DNA of 39,206 nt from the IMG/VR virus record IMGVR_UViG_3300030380_001028, positions 1 through 39,206 of that record. The stretch is one strand, 5' to 3'. This document shows, one piece after another, positions 15,745 through 23,690 of this stretch. The position numbers and the translations under genes are program-made. The stretch comes from a virus. The notes under the pieces were generated by a model. The model saw only the letters and a list, made by a program, of their open reading frames with translations. It was not told the DNA's origin and ran no database searches. How positions within the stretch are numbered: the first letter of the stretch is position 1; each line of letters opens with the position of its first letter.

Positions 15745-16850
15745 TACGTTGAACCCCAAATTGTTCCATTATTTGTTACACTAGCCCAGTCTACTCCTCC
15801 CCAAGCAGCGCCTCCATTAGCGCCTGTCTGGTTTCTTCCATTACCTCCTTTAGCACCGTAGCCGCCTCCACCGCCACCGCCACTATCCGTTCCGCTAACA
15901 ACTCCGTTACTTCCAGCAGAGTTATAAGCGCCACCGTTACCCCCATGTTCATTACTACCTGTACCACGATACCCACCAAACGCACCTCTACCACCACCGT
16001 CACCCCCTGACTGTCCTACTCCTATCCTATATCTACCTATGTTGCCTGTTATTGCGCCTGATACAGTGTCAACTCTACGTCCACCACCGCCACCATCACC
16101 ACCATCATTAGAGTCAGCACCACCGCCTCCACCGCCAGCACCACCTCCATACCCACCCCTAGGGTTTGTCCTGTAGCCATTATAGCCATAACCGTTAATG
16201 CCACCACCAATAGGGAAAGGTCCACCGTTAATAACTGAGCTTGGATAAGGACCACCTTGCCCACCACCAGCGCCTCCACCACCAGATCCCATGTCATTAC
16301 CTTTACTATCATTGGCTCCAGCGGCTCCGCCACCGCCACCACCAGCTAGATATGCACCTGAATTATTAGTGAATGCTACGCCTGTAGCAGCGTTTGAAAC
16401 AGCATCACCACCATATTGTATTCCATATGTTGAACCTGGACTGGACTCTCTATACTGTCCGTTGCCACCCTTGCCCATAATAATACCGTTATTTATTAGT
16501 TGTAACTTATTATTAAAAGCATTTGAAATAGTTAAAGCGGCTGTTGTGTATACATTAGATATAATCCATACACCGCTATTAATAGTAACTACTGCTGTAG
16601 CACTACCATTCCATCCTGCATTAGTTAGATATGTTTCTAAATTTAAATTAGTTTGATTACTAGAGATAGTAAATGATTGCTCACTAGAAGCTCCATAGTA
16701 TAAAGATATAGCATGATTTCCATGCTGATCTCCTACAGAAATAATAGACCTTATGTCCGTATCATTAAAAGAACACTCAGTGCCGCTAACACCACCTGCT
16801 TCTATGTGCAGATCATTTAAAGATATTTGACCGCTAGTCTGAAGAGCCAT
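15744..16850 (-). CDS. glycine-rich tail-fibre tip adhesin-like protein (368 aa)
   Basis: Residues 1-150 form a beta-rich N-terminal module beginning MALQTSGQISLNDLHIEAGG, ending in strands rich in Asn and Ile. From about 165 to 350 the chain is dominated by glycine-rich motifs (AGGGGGGAAGAND, GGYGGGAGGGGGGADSND, GGGGGGGYGAKGGNG) separated by variable polar loops. This design resembles T4-type gp38 receptor-binding tips, whose polyglycine type II sandwich displays hypervariable loops. The gene overlaps the S74 fibre gene by 17 bases, so fibre and tip are probably made together. It has no catalytic motif. The role in receptor recognition is inference from architecture and context. Confidence 0.7.
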   Translation of the reverse strand: MALQTSGQISLNDLHIEAGGVSGTECSFNDTDIRSIISVGDQHGNHAISLYYGASSEQSFTISSNQTNLNLETYLTNAGWNGSATAVVTINSGVWIISNVYTTAALTISNAFNNKLQLINNGIIMGKGGNGQYRESSPGSTYGIQYGGDAVSNAATGVAFTNNSGAYLAGGGGGGAAGANDSKGNDMGSGGGGAGGGQGGPYPSSVINGGPFPIGGGINGYGYNGYRTNPRGGYGGGAGGGGGGADSNDGGDGGGGGRRVDTVSGAITGNIGRYRIGVGQSGGDGGGRGAFGGYRGTGSNEHGGNGGAYNSAGSNGVVSGTDSGGGGGGGYGAKGGNGRNQTGANGGAAWGGVDWASVTNNGTIWGST

Positions 16851-17478
16851 TCTTTAATTCCTCTATCTCAGCTTTTAATTCTTTTATGGCTTCAATAAGT
16901 AATCCATGAAGCTGATCATACTGAACTGTTTTATATAAACCTACATCACCGTCCATTTGAAAGTGTAACTTCTTTTCTTGTACAGCACTAGGTAATACTT
17001 TTTCTACCTCTTGAGCTATTACACCTGCAGATTTTTTACCATCATTATTGTAAACAAAGGTGTATCCATTAAGCTGATCAACTTTATCTAACGCACCCTC
17101 TATTTTTTCTATGTCTTTTTTTAGTCTTTCATCTGAAATAGTAGTGGAGTATGCGACAACGTTTGACTTAACATGCATGTCTCCATCGTTTTCCGTAATA
17201 AAACTTTCAAAGAAAGCATTCTTAAATTTTAACGATGTTGTACCTATGTCAACAGTGTTTGTTGTTTTAGGTCTTAGTACAGAAGCCGTTGCCACTATGT
17301 CCTGTGACGGTCCTATCTTTTCAATAGGTGCGCCCTCTGATGCTGTGCCATCGTGAGTGTGTCCAGTAGAAGCATTAAAAGCTGACTCTACCTGATTGTA
17401 TTCATTGTTTATATCAGCAGCATCAATAACGCCACCTGTAACAATATTAGCTGTTGCTTGTCTTGTATAACCTGCCAT
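16834..17478 (-). CDS. tail fibre with S74 self-cleaving chaperone domain
   Basis: The 214-residue protein begins with a short attachment-type segment (MAGYTRQATANIVTGGVIDA), followed by a beta region with HTHDGTASEG near 40. It ends in an intramolecular chaperone of endosialidase type (Peptidase S74). The active dyad is visible: S115 and K120 in SDERLKKDI, equivalent to the Ser-Lys pair of coliphage K1F endosialidase. The chaperone supports trimer folding and then cuts itself off before S115. The remaining fibre of about 114 residues is very short, so it may act as a connector for the glycine-rich protein whose gene overlaps its 3' end. Confidence 0.88.
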   Translation of the reverse strand: MAGYTRQATANIVTGGVIDAADINNEYNQVESAFNASTGHTHDGTASEGAPIEKIGPSQDIVATASVLRPKTTNTVDIGTTSLKFKNAFFESFITENDGDMHVKSNVVAYSTTISDERLKKDIEKIEGALDKVDQLNGYTFVYNNDGKKSAGVIAQEVEKVLPSAVQEKKLHFQMDGDVGLYKTVQYDQLHGLLIEAIKELKAEIEELKNGSSD

Positions 17479-17480
17479 AA

Positions 17481-20400
17481 TTACTGCCTATCATGTTGTC
17501 TGTACTCAAGCACTGCTGTGTCAAGAGTGAAGGTTGGATTTGTTGAATTATCTGTAATACGCATAGATACAGTTTTGAAAGAGCCTATTAGGTTTTCAAA
17601 AAACACTTTATCTAAACTGCCACCGTATGTACCTGTACCGTACAAAGAGTTTGGAGAACCAAATACAAATACACCACTAGCAGTTGGGGTAATAAAAGTC
17701 AAGTTAGTATTGTCTGTAAGAGTTACTGCTGTATCTAGAACAATGTTCTGTTGATTTGTTACCCCTGTTACCTTTACAGTTCCTGATATACCTGTTCCTA
17801 CAACTATTTGACCTACCAAAATATTTCCTGAATTATTGTCTACAGCCAAAGTTGAACTTGATGTAACTGTACCATTGACAATAGCAGTTGCAGTTGTACT
17901 ACCTGCTGTAGATATGTTTATCTTAGGAGGTTGTACTACAGAGAAATCATTTGATGAATCAAAGTCTAAGTTAAACTGCACATCCAGATTCATTTGTCCA
18001 GTAGGTTCTGCATAAAGTGTTAGCTTGTATAAAGTTTTTCTTAACTGGGAATCTGTTATGGGCATGTAAGGAGATTCATAGATAGATTCAATTTTCTCAC
18101 TATCAAAAGAATTGCCTGAATCCATTTCATAACAGAAGCCATCATTATTGGCAAACATAACTACTTCATCTGATCCTGCATAAGTACTATCTGCAACGTT
18201 AGCTTTTATGCCTTTAGTTGTAGCCCAACTTATACCTTCGCCACCCTGCGATATAAATTTAGTTGCAATTAAACCTTGAGCAATAGACTTTTGAACAGAG
18301 GGTAAGTATGAAAATATTCTGTACTGTGATTTGTTTCTAACTAATACAGAGCAAAAATTATCCGTTTGTGCAATAAAGTCTTTTGCATCATTAACTATAC
18401 TGTCTGAGGCTACGTCTAATGCAAAGTCACCAATACGATCTGTAGCACCTAAGAGCCTAATACCATCTGGTGAAAGATAAATTATGTCTCCACCAAATTC
18501 TTGTATTGTGTCTGAGTTAGTACATCCTATCTTGTCTGTTATAGGCTCAAGGGTAAAGTCAGACGCAGTATTACCTACTAATCTTTTTATTGTGTCCGTT
18601 GTAAATATGATAAGCTGCTCACGAAATACTATCATACCTGTTATATCGTTTGCAACATTTATAGTACCTGCACCATTGGCTACACTAAAGTCATCTATGG
18701 TAGCTGGTGCTGTAAAAAATATGTTATGACCCTTGGCAAAAAATGCTGTGTTCTTAAATATTACAGCGTTGTCTGAGCCTTCTATATCAGCAGAATCTGA
18801 AGAAGACATAAACGACATAGTATTAGCAGCAGATTCGTATATACCAGGATAGCCTTTACCGTCAACAAATAAAGTCTTTTCTACTCCTGTAAAATTAAAA
18901 CTAAAGTGTCTTGACTTTAAAGTGTTTGTAGCTGTACTAGTTCCTATCTGCGTCCAGTCTGTTCCTGTTCCGTAGAAATATACTGTCTTACCAACCTGAC
19001 TAGAAGAGAATGTACCAAAAGTAAAAACAGTATTATCTGCAAAGTTGGCATTTGTTTGACCACTAGATAAAGTCATACTGTTTTGATCTGCTGCTATGGT
19101 AGCAACGGTAACATCACCACTAATACCTGTACCTGTCACAAACATGCCTACTTTTATATTAGTGATAAAACTAAGAGCGACATTGTCTGCTAAGGATACT
19201 GCTGTGTCTAATACAATAGCAGTCTGACTAGTTACTGTTTTTACTGTAACTGTACCAGTAATACCTGTACCTGTTACAAGCATCCCTTTAGTAATAGTAC
19301 CAAATGCTGCACCAGTACCAGCTATGCTTATGCCTGTTATCGGACCTGTAGTTACAGCCGTACCTGCGATACCTACAGTTGCTACTGTGCCTGTTACTAT
19401 AGCAGTTCCTGCGATACTTGCAGTAGCTATAGTACCTGATATTACAGATGTTCCTGCTATTGTAACTGCTGTTATTGCGCCTGATCCATCTACTGTACTT
19501 ACAGTTATTGTCGCATCATTAGCAGTGGTAGCACCATCTAATTGTGTACCTACAATAGTAATTGTTTCACCTACTGCGTATCCTGAACCTGCAGCACCTA
19601 TGGCTACTGTATATGTACCTGCATCTCTGGTAACATTAAATGTAGCACTAGTACCAGAACCCCCATATCCAGATTGAGTAGGGTTAGTATAAGTTTGAGA
19701 AACGCTGTTCACACTGCCTATGGTTATAGTTGCGTCATTAGCAGTAGTAGCACCGTCTAACTGTGTACCAACTACTGTGATAGTTTCTCCTACTTTGTAT
19801 CCGCTAGTACCTGCGTTAGCAATAGCAACGCTATAAGAACCACTACTTCTAGTAATATTAAATGTAGCATTAGTACCAGAGCCACCGTATCCAGACTGAT
19901 TTGGATTTGTGTGGGTAACAGCAACGTTGTTTATACTATTTATTGTGACAGTTGCATCATTAGCAGTAGTAGCTCCTCCTAATGCCGTACCAGCTACAGT
20001 AAGAGTTTCTCCAACTTTGTAGCCACCAGTACCTGCGTTACCAATAGCTACACTATATGAACCGCCATTTCTAGTAACATTAATAAGAAGACCAGTACCA
20101 CCTCCACTATATGTGTAAGCTGCACTGCTGTAGAGAACACTAGCAGCCACACTTGTAACTGTCGCTGTTAAGTCGTTAGCTGTGCTAGCACCGCCTAAAT
20201 TAGTACCAGCTATTACTACTGTCTCGTTAACAGCATAGTCAGCCCCTCCTGCATTCACCGTTGCTGCATAAGTGCCATTTGTATTTGTTACATCAAAGGT
20301 AGCACTAGTGCCATTTCCTGAAGCAGTACCTGTTACTGCAGTAAAAGGACGTACTCTGTCTACTACTACGTTTTTTGTTGAAGTGGTAGCACCATTGACT

Positions 20401-21455
20401 ACTGCAGTGGCTCTGTTATTATCTAGAGTTACTGTAGACGAAGAACCAACAGTTGCGATACTCCAGCCCATGCCAGAATGCGAGGAACAATAGTAGAACA
20501 ATGGAGGCGCACCCAGCGCAACAGTTATCTCAGTATACGCTCCTGAGCTACCTGGAGTTCCTACTACTGTTACACCTGTTGTATACTGTGTACCTGCAGG
20601 TGAAGCATGTGTACCATTTGCTGTAGTACTAAAACGTAAGGGATGTCCAGCGTTACTTGAAGCACTTTGATCAAACCTATATGTAGCTCCCTCGTTTAAA
20701 CTTAGTGCAACATCTGCTGTAGCGGTAGACCCACCGATAGCATATTTATTTGTAGATCCTACATTGTAGTAAGGGTGGTTTGCTGGGTTACCTGATACTA
20801 CTGTAACTACAAAAGTACTAGTGGTGGTAGTAATACTATTACCCATAGCATTACCATGCGTAACGCAGTAGTATAGAGCAGGTTCCGTACCAGAAGTAGG
20901 CATAACAATAGTTACAGTTGCACCACTACTACCTGCTGTTCCTGATGATGTAACTCCTGAAGTAAACGCTGAACCACCTGCGTCTTTAAAACCTAAAGGG
21001 TGACCTGATACACTACTATCTGAAACATCAAATACATAAGTAAAGCCTCTGTTTAATGTTAATGCAGGTGCGGTAACACCATTGAAAGCAAACTTATCTT
21101 GACCACTATCATTTACAACTGTCACTGTGTAATTTACAACAGTATTACTAGTATTGTTAACAGTAGAGGTAGCTGTCTGAAACTCTGTTAAAGTAGAATT
21201 ATCTATCTGCCTAGCTACCACAGCCCTGCCTGAAGATACAACTTTTAATGCTTTTATATCTCCTGACCCAGGAACTTCTGTATCACTAAACTTAGAAAAA
21301 CCTTTTAGCTTACTGTATCCTCCCTCTTTGTTTGCCTCAAAATTTTGAAGAACAGTAGCAGAACCTATAGCATTTATACCTTGCTGCAAAGGAGTTAGGT
21401 TAGAGATCAATCCACCCTTGAACTCCATAGGAAATGTAGACCATTGTGTTGGCAT
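17481..21455 (-). CDS. nozzle-like tail protein with tandem cupredoxin domains and repeat insertions (1324 aa)
   Basis: The ends look like a phage tail nozzle or DNA-stabilising protein: residues 1-90 (EFKGGLISNLTPLQQGINA, NFEANKEGGY) and about 855-1170 (DGKGYPGIYES, PDGIRLLGATDRIGDFALDV). A gp11-like adaptor lies immediately upstream, as in T7 gp11-gp12. Between them about 770 residues are inserted. Two cupredoxin-like domains (107-209 and 213-335) carry complete type 1 copper ligand sets: H152, C197, H200, M204 and H271, C323, H326, M329. Four beta repeats of about 70-75 residues (378-655) follow, then four 15-residue repeats (661-720). Two copies of a GTGI module (721-764 and 766-813) precede the core, with a third near the C-terminus (1212-1255). 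Nozzle identity is inferred; the domains are clear. Confidence 0.75.
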   Translation of the reverse strand: MPTQWSTFPMEFKGGLISNLTPLQQGINAIGSATVLQNFEANKEGGYSKLKGFSKFSDTEVPGSGDIKALKVVSSGRAVVARQIDNSTLTEFQTATSTVNNTSNTVVNYTVTVVNDSGQDKFAFNGVTAPALTLNRGFTYVFDVSDSSVSGHPLGFKDAGGSAFTSGVTSSGTAGSSGATVTIVMPTSGTEPALYYCVTHGNAMGNSITTTTSTFVVTVVSGNPANHPYYNVGSTNKYAIGGSTATADVALSLNEGATYRFDQSASSNAGHPLRFSTTANGTHASPAGTQYTTGVTVVGTPGSSGAYTEITVALGAPPLFYYCSSHSGMGWSIATVGSSSTVTLDNNRATAVVNGATTSTKNVVVDRVRPFTAVTGTASGNGTSATFDVTNTNGTYAATVNAGGADYAVNETVVIAGTNLGGASTANDLTATVTSVAASVLYSSAAYTYSGGGTGLLINVTRNGGSYSVAIGNAGTGGYKVGETLTVAGTALGGATTANDATVTINSINNVAVTHTNPNQSGYGGSGTNATFNITRSSGSYSVAIANAGTSGYKVGETITVVGTQLDGATTANDATITIGSVNSVSQTYTNPTQSGYGGSGTSATFNVTRDAGTYTVAIGAAGSGYAVGETITIVGTQLDGATTANDATITVSTVDGSGAITAVTIAGTSVISGTIATASIAGTAIVTGTVATVGIAGTAVTTGPITGISIAGTGAAFGTITKGMLVTGTGITGTVTVKTVTSQTAIVLDTAVSLADNVALSFITNIKVGMFVTGTGISGDVTVATIAADQNSMTLSSGQTNANFADNTVFTFGTFSSSQVGKTVYFYGTGTDWTQIGTSTATNTLKSRHFSFNFTGVEKTLFVDGKGYPGIYESAANTMSFMSSSDSADIEGSDNAVIFKNTAFFAKGHNIFFTAPATIDDFSVANGAGTINVANDITGMIVFREQLIIFTTDTIKRLVGNTASDFTLEPITDKIGCTNSDTIQEFGGDIIYLSPDGIRLLGATDRIGDFALDVASDSIVNDAKDFIAQTDNFCSVLVRNKSQYRIFSYLPSVQKSIAQGLIATKFISQGGEGISWATTKGIKANVADSTYAGSDEVVMFANNDGFCYEMDSGNSFDSEKIESIYESPYMPITDSQLRKTLYKLTLYAEPTGQMNLDVQFNLDFDSSNDFSVVQPPKINISTAGSTTATAIVNGTVTSSSTLAVDNNSGNILVGQIVVGTGISGTVKVTGVTNQQNIVLDTAVTLTDNTNLTFITPTASGVFVFGSPNSLYGTGTYGGSLDKVFFENLIGSFKTVSMRITDNSTNPTFTLDTAVLEYRQHDRQ
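19491..20324 (-). repeat. four tandem beta-domain repeats within nozzle-like gene
   Basis: Four units of about 70-75 residues (protein positions 378-655) share G-T-x-A-T-F-x-V-T-R, a Gly-Tyr-x-V-G-E-T stretch and a GGATTAND or DGATTAND block. Units three and four are the most alike, also at DNA level, suggesting recent duplication. They are probably immunoglobulin-like or small beta-sandwich domains that extend the tail protein. Confidence 0.75.
20451..21137 (-). other. tandem cupredoxin-like domains within the nozzle-like gene
   Basis: Domain 1 (residues 107-209) has H152 in SGHPLGF and then C197, H200 and M204 in YYCVTHGNAMG. Domain 2 (213-335) has H271 in AGHPLRF and C323, H326 and M329 in YYCSSHSGMG. 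Order and spacing match type 1 copper sites: His, about 45-52 residues, then C-X2-H-X2/3-M, as in plastocyanin and amicyanin. Both are preceded by a TLNRG/SLNEG strand with the aromatic TYVFD or TYRFD. Confidence 0.8.
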
Positions 21456-22144
21456 TAGAAGTGTACTCTCGTGTCTCTTATGTACGGTGTTCTATTTATA
21501 TTGATAGTACGTAGATTTTTAATCTGTTGTTGGAACTTGTTAAGTGCTACTTCAGAAGCACCTGTGTCCCCTCTAAATTGAAAAGTGTAATACATTGCAC
21601 CGTCTACTATAGCAAATCTATACTGCTCTGGCAAGGCTGGTACGTCTAGTGCATTTTCTAAGTCGTAACCTGCTGAGTAATATTCGTAAACTATAGTGTA
21701 AGCTTTGTCAGGCACAGGATGACATAACAATTCTCTGCCAGGAGTTCTTACAATAAACTTCGGTACACCACGTATGTCTGCTGAGTTGTTAAATTCATCA
21801 TCTGCATACTTTTCTAGCCATTCTTCATATACTAAATGCTTTAGTTTTTCTGTTCCTACATTAAGAGTGTTATCTCTTTTTATACGAAAGGAGTTCATGT
21901 TTATTGTTTTTGCATCTGAAGGATAAAAGTATTTCATAGCACCTGCAGCTAGTACAAGATCTGACTGCACATGGTTCCAAGGCCATTCAAACTCTTCTTG
22001 ATTTATGTGTCGTATCGCAGCGTTGACTGAATCTTTTGCGACATTATAGTAACCTACAGCAGTAGCGAAGTTTGTACTGTCTAAAGCAACTTCATTCAAT
22101 CTAGAATTAACATCGTTAACTAAGCCAAGAAAATCGTAAGCCAT
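21455..22144 (-). CDS. head-tail adaptor / tail tubular protein A-like (gp11-like)
   Basis: A 229-residue protein of the adaptor type that in T7-like phages joins portal to nozzle. It opens with helical DFLGLVNDVNSRLNEVAL and has the tryptophan-rich element FEWPWNHVQSDL. Beta segments with KHLVYEEWLEKYADD lead to a C-terminal helical section (FQFRGDTGASEVALNKFQ) and the ending NINRTPYIRD. Its start is three bases below the stop of the 107-residue gene, and its stop overlaps the start of the nozzle-like gene (ATGC junction at 21455). The match is by architecture and order, so the label is probable rather than certain. Confidence 0.7.
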   Translation of the reverse strand: MAYDFLGLVNDVNSRLNEVALDSTNFATAVGYYNVAKDSVNAAIRHINQEEFEWPWNHVQSDLVLAAGAMKYFYPSDAKTINMNSFRIKRDNTLNVGTEKLKHLVYEEWLEKYADDEFNNSADIRGVPKFIVRTPGRELLCHPVPDKAYTIVYEYYSAGYDLENALDVPALPEQYRFAIVDGAMYYTFQFRGDTGASEVALNKFQQQIKNLRTININRTPYIRDTRVHF

Positions 22145-22146
22145 GT

Positions 22147-22470
22147 TTATCTTTCCCTAATAGGTAGTAATATTGTACGCTCATAGCTGAGTCCTTGAGC
22201 AGTAGTAATACTACACGTAGTTTTATACCTTAAATTATTTGTACCTAATCCAAATCTTGCAGTAGCTACATTGCCAGAAGTACTAGGAGCTACAAACTGT
22301 AATCCATTCACAGTAGTGCCGTTAGATAGGGGGCCAGTTTTAGTACCGTCCGCAGCCTCAATAAACCATTGTGCTGATACTAATGTGTCAGATCCTAGAA
22401 ACCTAGACCAGTCTACGCTAAAGTCTGCAACTTCATCTGGGTCTTTTTCAGGCCATTTGTAAGAAGACAT
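22147..22470 (-). CDS. small beta-sandwich tail protein, adaptor-like (107 aa)
   Basis: The protein begins YKWPEKDPDEVADFSVDWSR, a block typical of a family of small phage proteins that attach tail fibres or plug the tail. A set of alternating strands follows (VSAQWFIEAADGT, ATARFGLGTNNLRYKTTC) and a basic end. It looks like a compact immunoglobulin-like fold and carries no enzymatic motif. Position just ahead of the gp11-like adaptor suggests a fibre-to-tail adaptor. Confidence 0.6.
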   Translation of the reverse strand: MSSYKWPEKDPDEVADFSVDWSRFLGSDTLVSAQWFIEAADGTKTGPLSNGTTVNGLQFVAPSTSGNVATARFGLGTNNLRYKTTCSITTAQGLSYERTILLPIRER

Positions 22471-22480
22471 AGTTCAATCC

Positions 22481-23245
22481 TTAATTAGTTATATATACTA
22501 CTCTGTCCAGTCTAGTAGGCTCTATGAATACTCTTCTATCTTCTGGCATAATAAATACAGAACGTATTTGATTTAGGGTAGGACCAGCAGGAGGTATTAA
22601 TATTGTTCTATTTTCTGGGCGTACATAGACAGTAAAAGTGCCTATTATAGTAGGTGCTAATATTACAACAGTTCTACTTCTATCAAACCTATCAGCAATA
22701 CTGTTAAAATCAAAACTTTCCCCTATAGGGTTATCAAGATTTTGTAGTATGTTAGCAAGTACGTTAGCTGATGTTACATTAGCTTTACCTGATATATTAG
22801 GTAGTGTTGTACTTATGGTAGCCGATAAAGAGGTAGTACTTGTGGTGGCTTGTGCATCAAATTCTACAGAGTTTAGAGCAGAGACTATTTGATTTAGAGT
22901 TGTTAGTGTTGTATTTGCCACACCGTTTATGGTAGGCAAGGTAATTGCAGAAGGACTTACTACTGCTGTGGGTGTTATGTTTGCTATTGCTGTTAGTGTA
23001 ACAGAGTTTATGCTTGACGCAGTTAATACACTGTCAATAGTTATACGTGAGAATCCACCAAAGTCAATAGCTGGTGTACCAAAAGTACCAATAACTGTTG
23101 GTAAAGATGTGTTTGCAATACCTGTAATTGTAGGTACGTTTGTAGCAAAGGAAGCACTTACTGATGCAAGGTTAGTAGATAAGCCTAAAGATGTGTGTTG
23201 CTGCGCCCCAAACGGTGCATCTGCGAATGGTGCAAAGCCAAACAT
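22481..23245 (-). CDS. structural protein with hydrophobic-rich repeats (254 aa)
   Basis: The N-terminus is MFGFAPFADAPFGAQQ, a start found in marine phage structural proteins. The middle 30-180 is Ser/Thr/Ala/Ile rich with loosely repeated units such as PTITGIANTSLPTVIG, PTINGVANTTLTTL and PNISGKANVTSANV, which suggest a beta solenoid or rod. The C-terminus (FTVYVRPENRTILIPP) has the YVRPENR and FIMPEDRR pair, a duplicated short motif. It lies between the C1q-like gene and the small adaptor, so a fibre or collar component is likely. Confidence 0.6.
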   Translation of the reverse strand: MFGFAPFADAPFGAQQHTSLGLSTNLASVSASFATNVPTITGIANTSLPTVIGTFGTPAIDFGGFSRITIDSVLTASSINSVTLTAIANITPTAVVSPSAITLPTINGVANTTLTTLNQIVSALNSVEFDAQATTSTTSLSATISTTLPNISGKANVTSANVLANILQNLDNPIGESFDFNSIADRFDRSRTVVILAPTIIGTFTVYVRPENRTILIPPAGPTLNQIRSVFIMPEDRRVFIEPTRLDRVVYITN

Positions 23246-23248
23246 TAT

Positions 23249-23668
23249 TTATCCTACTAATCTATAGTGCGCCCAAGCATATCTAGCATCGTCAGTGCCT
23301 TGATACTGAGAAGAACTGCTTACTAATAAATCTATATAATCATTTGCAGCAAACTCAAATTCTATAGTACCTCTGGGCGCTCTGGTTTGTACGTAATTTT
23401 TAGAAAAGACTGTACCATTTTTACGAAAATCAACACCATAATTAATTCCAGTTTGAGCTAAAAGCGAGACAGTCATGCTATATATACCAGCTACAGGACA
23501 TACAAATCTATAATTTGTTGTATCATAGTGTGAACCATTTTGAGCGACAATGTTATCAAAGGGAACTACACCATTCATAGACGTATAACCACCACCCCCA
23601 AAGTCTACTAGCGCCCAAGGTACTTGACCAGGAGCAAGCCTAGCAAGTTTTCTAGCGTTACTACTCAT
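23249..23668 (-). CDS. C1q-like jelly-roll fibre tip (139 aa)
   Basis: Residues about 35-139 show the C1q/TNF-like pattern: FDNIVAQNGSHYDTTNYRFV, then CPVAGIYSMTVSLLAQ, an NGTVF turn, and the late FEFAANDYIDLLVSSSSQY with the closing AWAHYRLVG. C1q-type jelly rolls serve as trimeric binding heads in phage fibres. The short N-terminal segment (MSSNARKLARLAPGQVP) would join it to a shaft. The ATG overlaps the stop of the upstream fibre gene (ATGA at 23665-23668). It is the last gene of the fibre array. Confidence 0.75.
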   Translation of the reverse strand: MSSNARKLARLAPGQVPWALVDFGGGGYTSMNGVVPFDNIVAQNGSHYDTTNYRFVCPVAGIYSMTVSLLAQTGINYGVDFRKNGTVFSKNYVQTRAPRGTIEFEFAANDYIDLLVSSSSQYQGTDDARYAWAHYRLVG

Positions 23669-23690
23669 TGTGCTATCTCCATAAGTGTTA
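23663..23690 (-). repeat. 28-base identical gene-junction repeat, copy 1 (other copy at 27824-27851)
   Basis: The last codons of the 23665 gene and the start of the C1q-like gene contain the stretch TATGGAGATAGCACAATGAG and eight further matching bases, identical to the junction at 27824-27851 between two other fibre genes. The GGAGATA inside is the ribosome site of the downstream gene, and ATGA is the stop-start overlap. Confidence 0.85.

Noticed and set aside
15791-16342. Two - strand frames of 70 and 97 codons rich in Val
   Set aside because: Alternative frames of the glycine-rich gene, produced by GGX-type codons; no independent start signals.
19324-19677. 117-codon + strand frame rich in Val, Ala and Pro
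   Set aside because: Shadow of the repeat region of the 1324-residue gene; its own repeats mirror those of the real gene.
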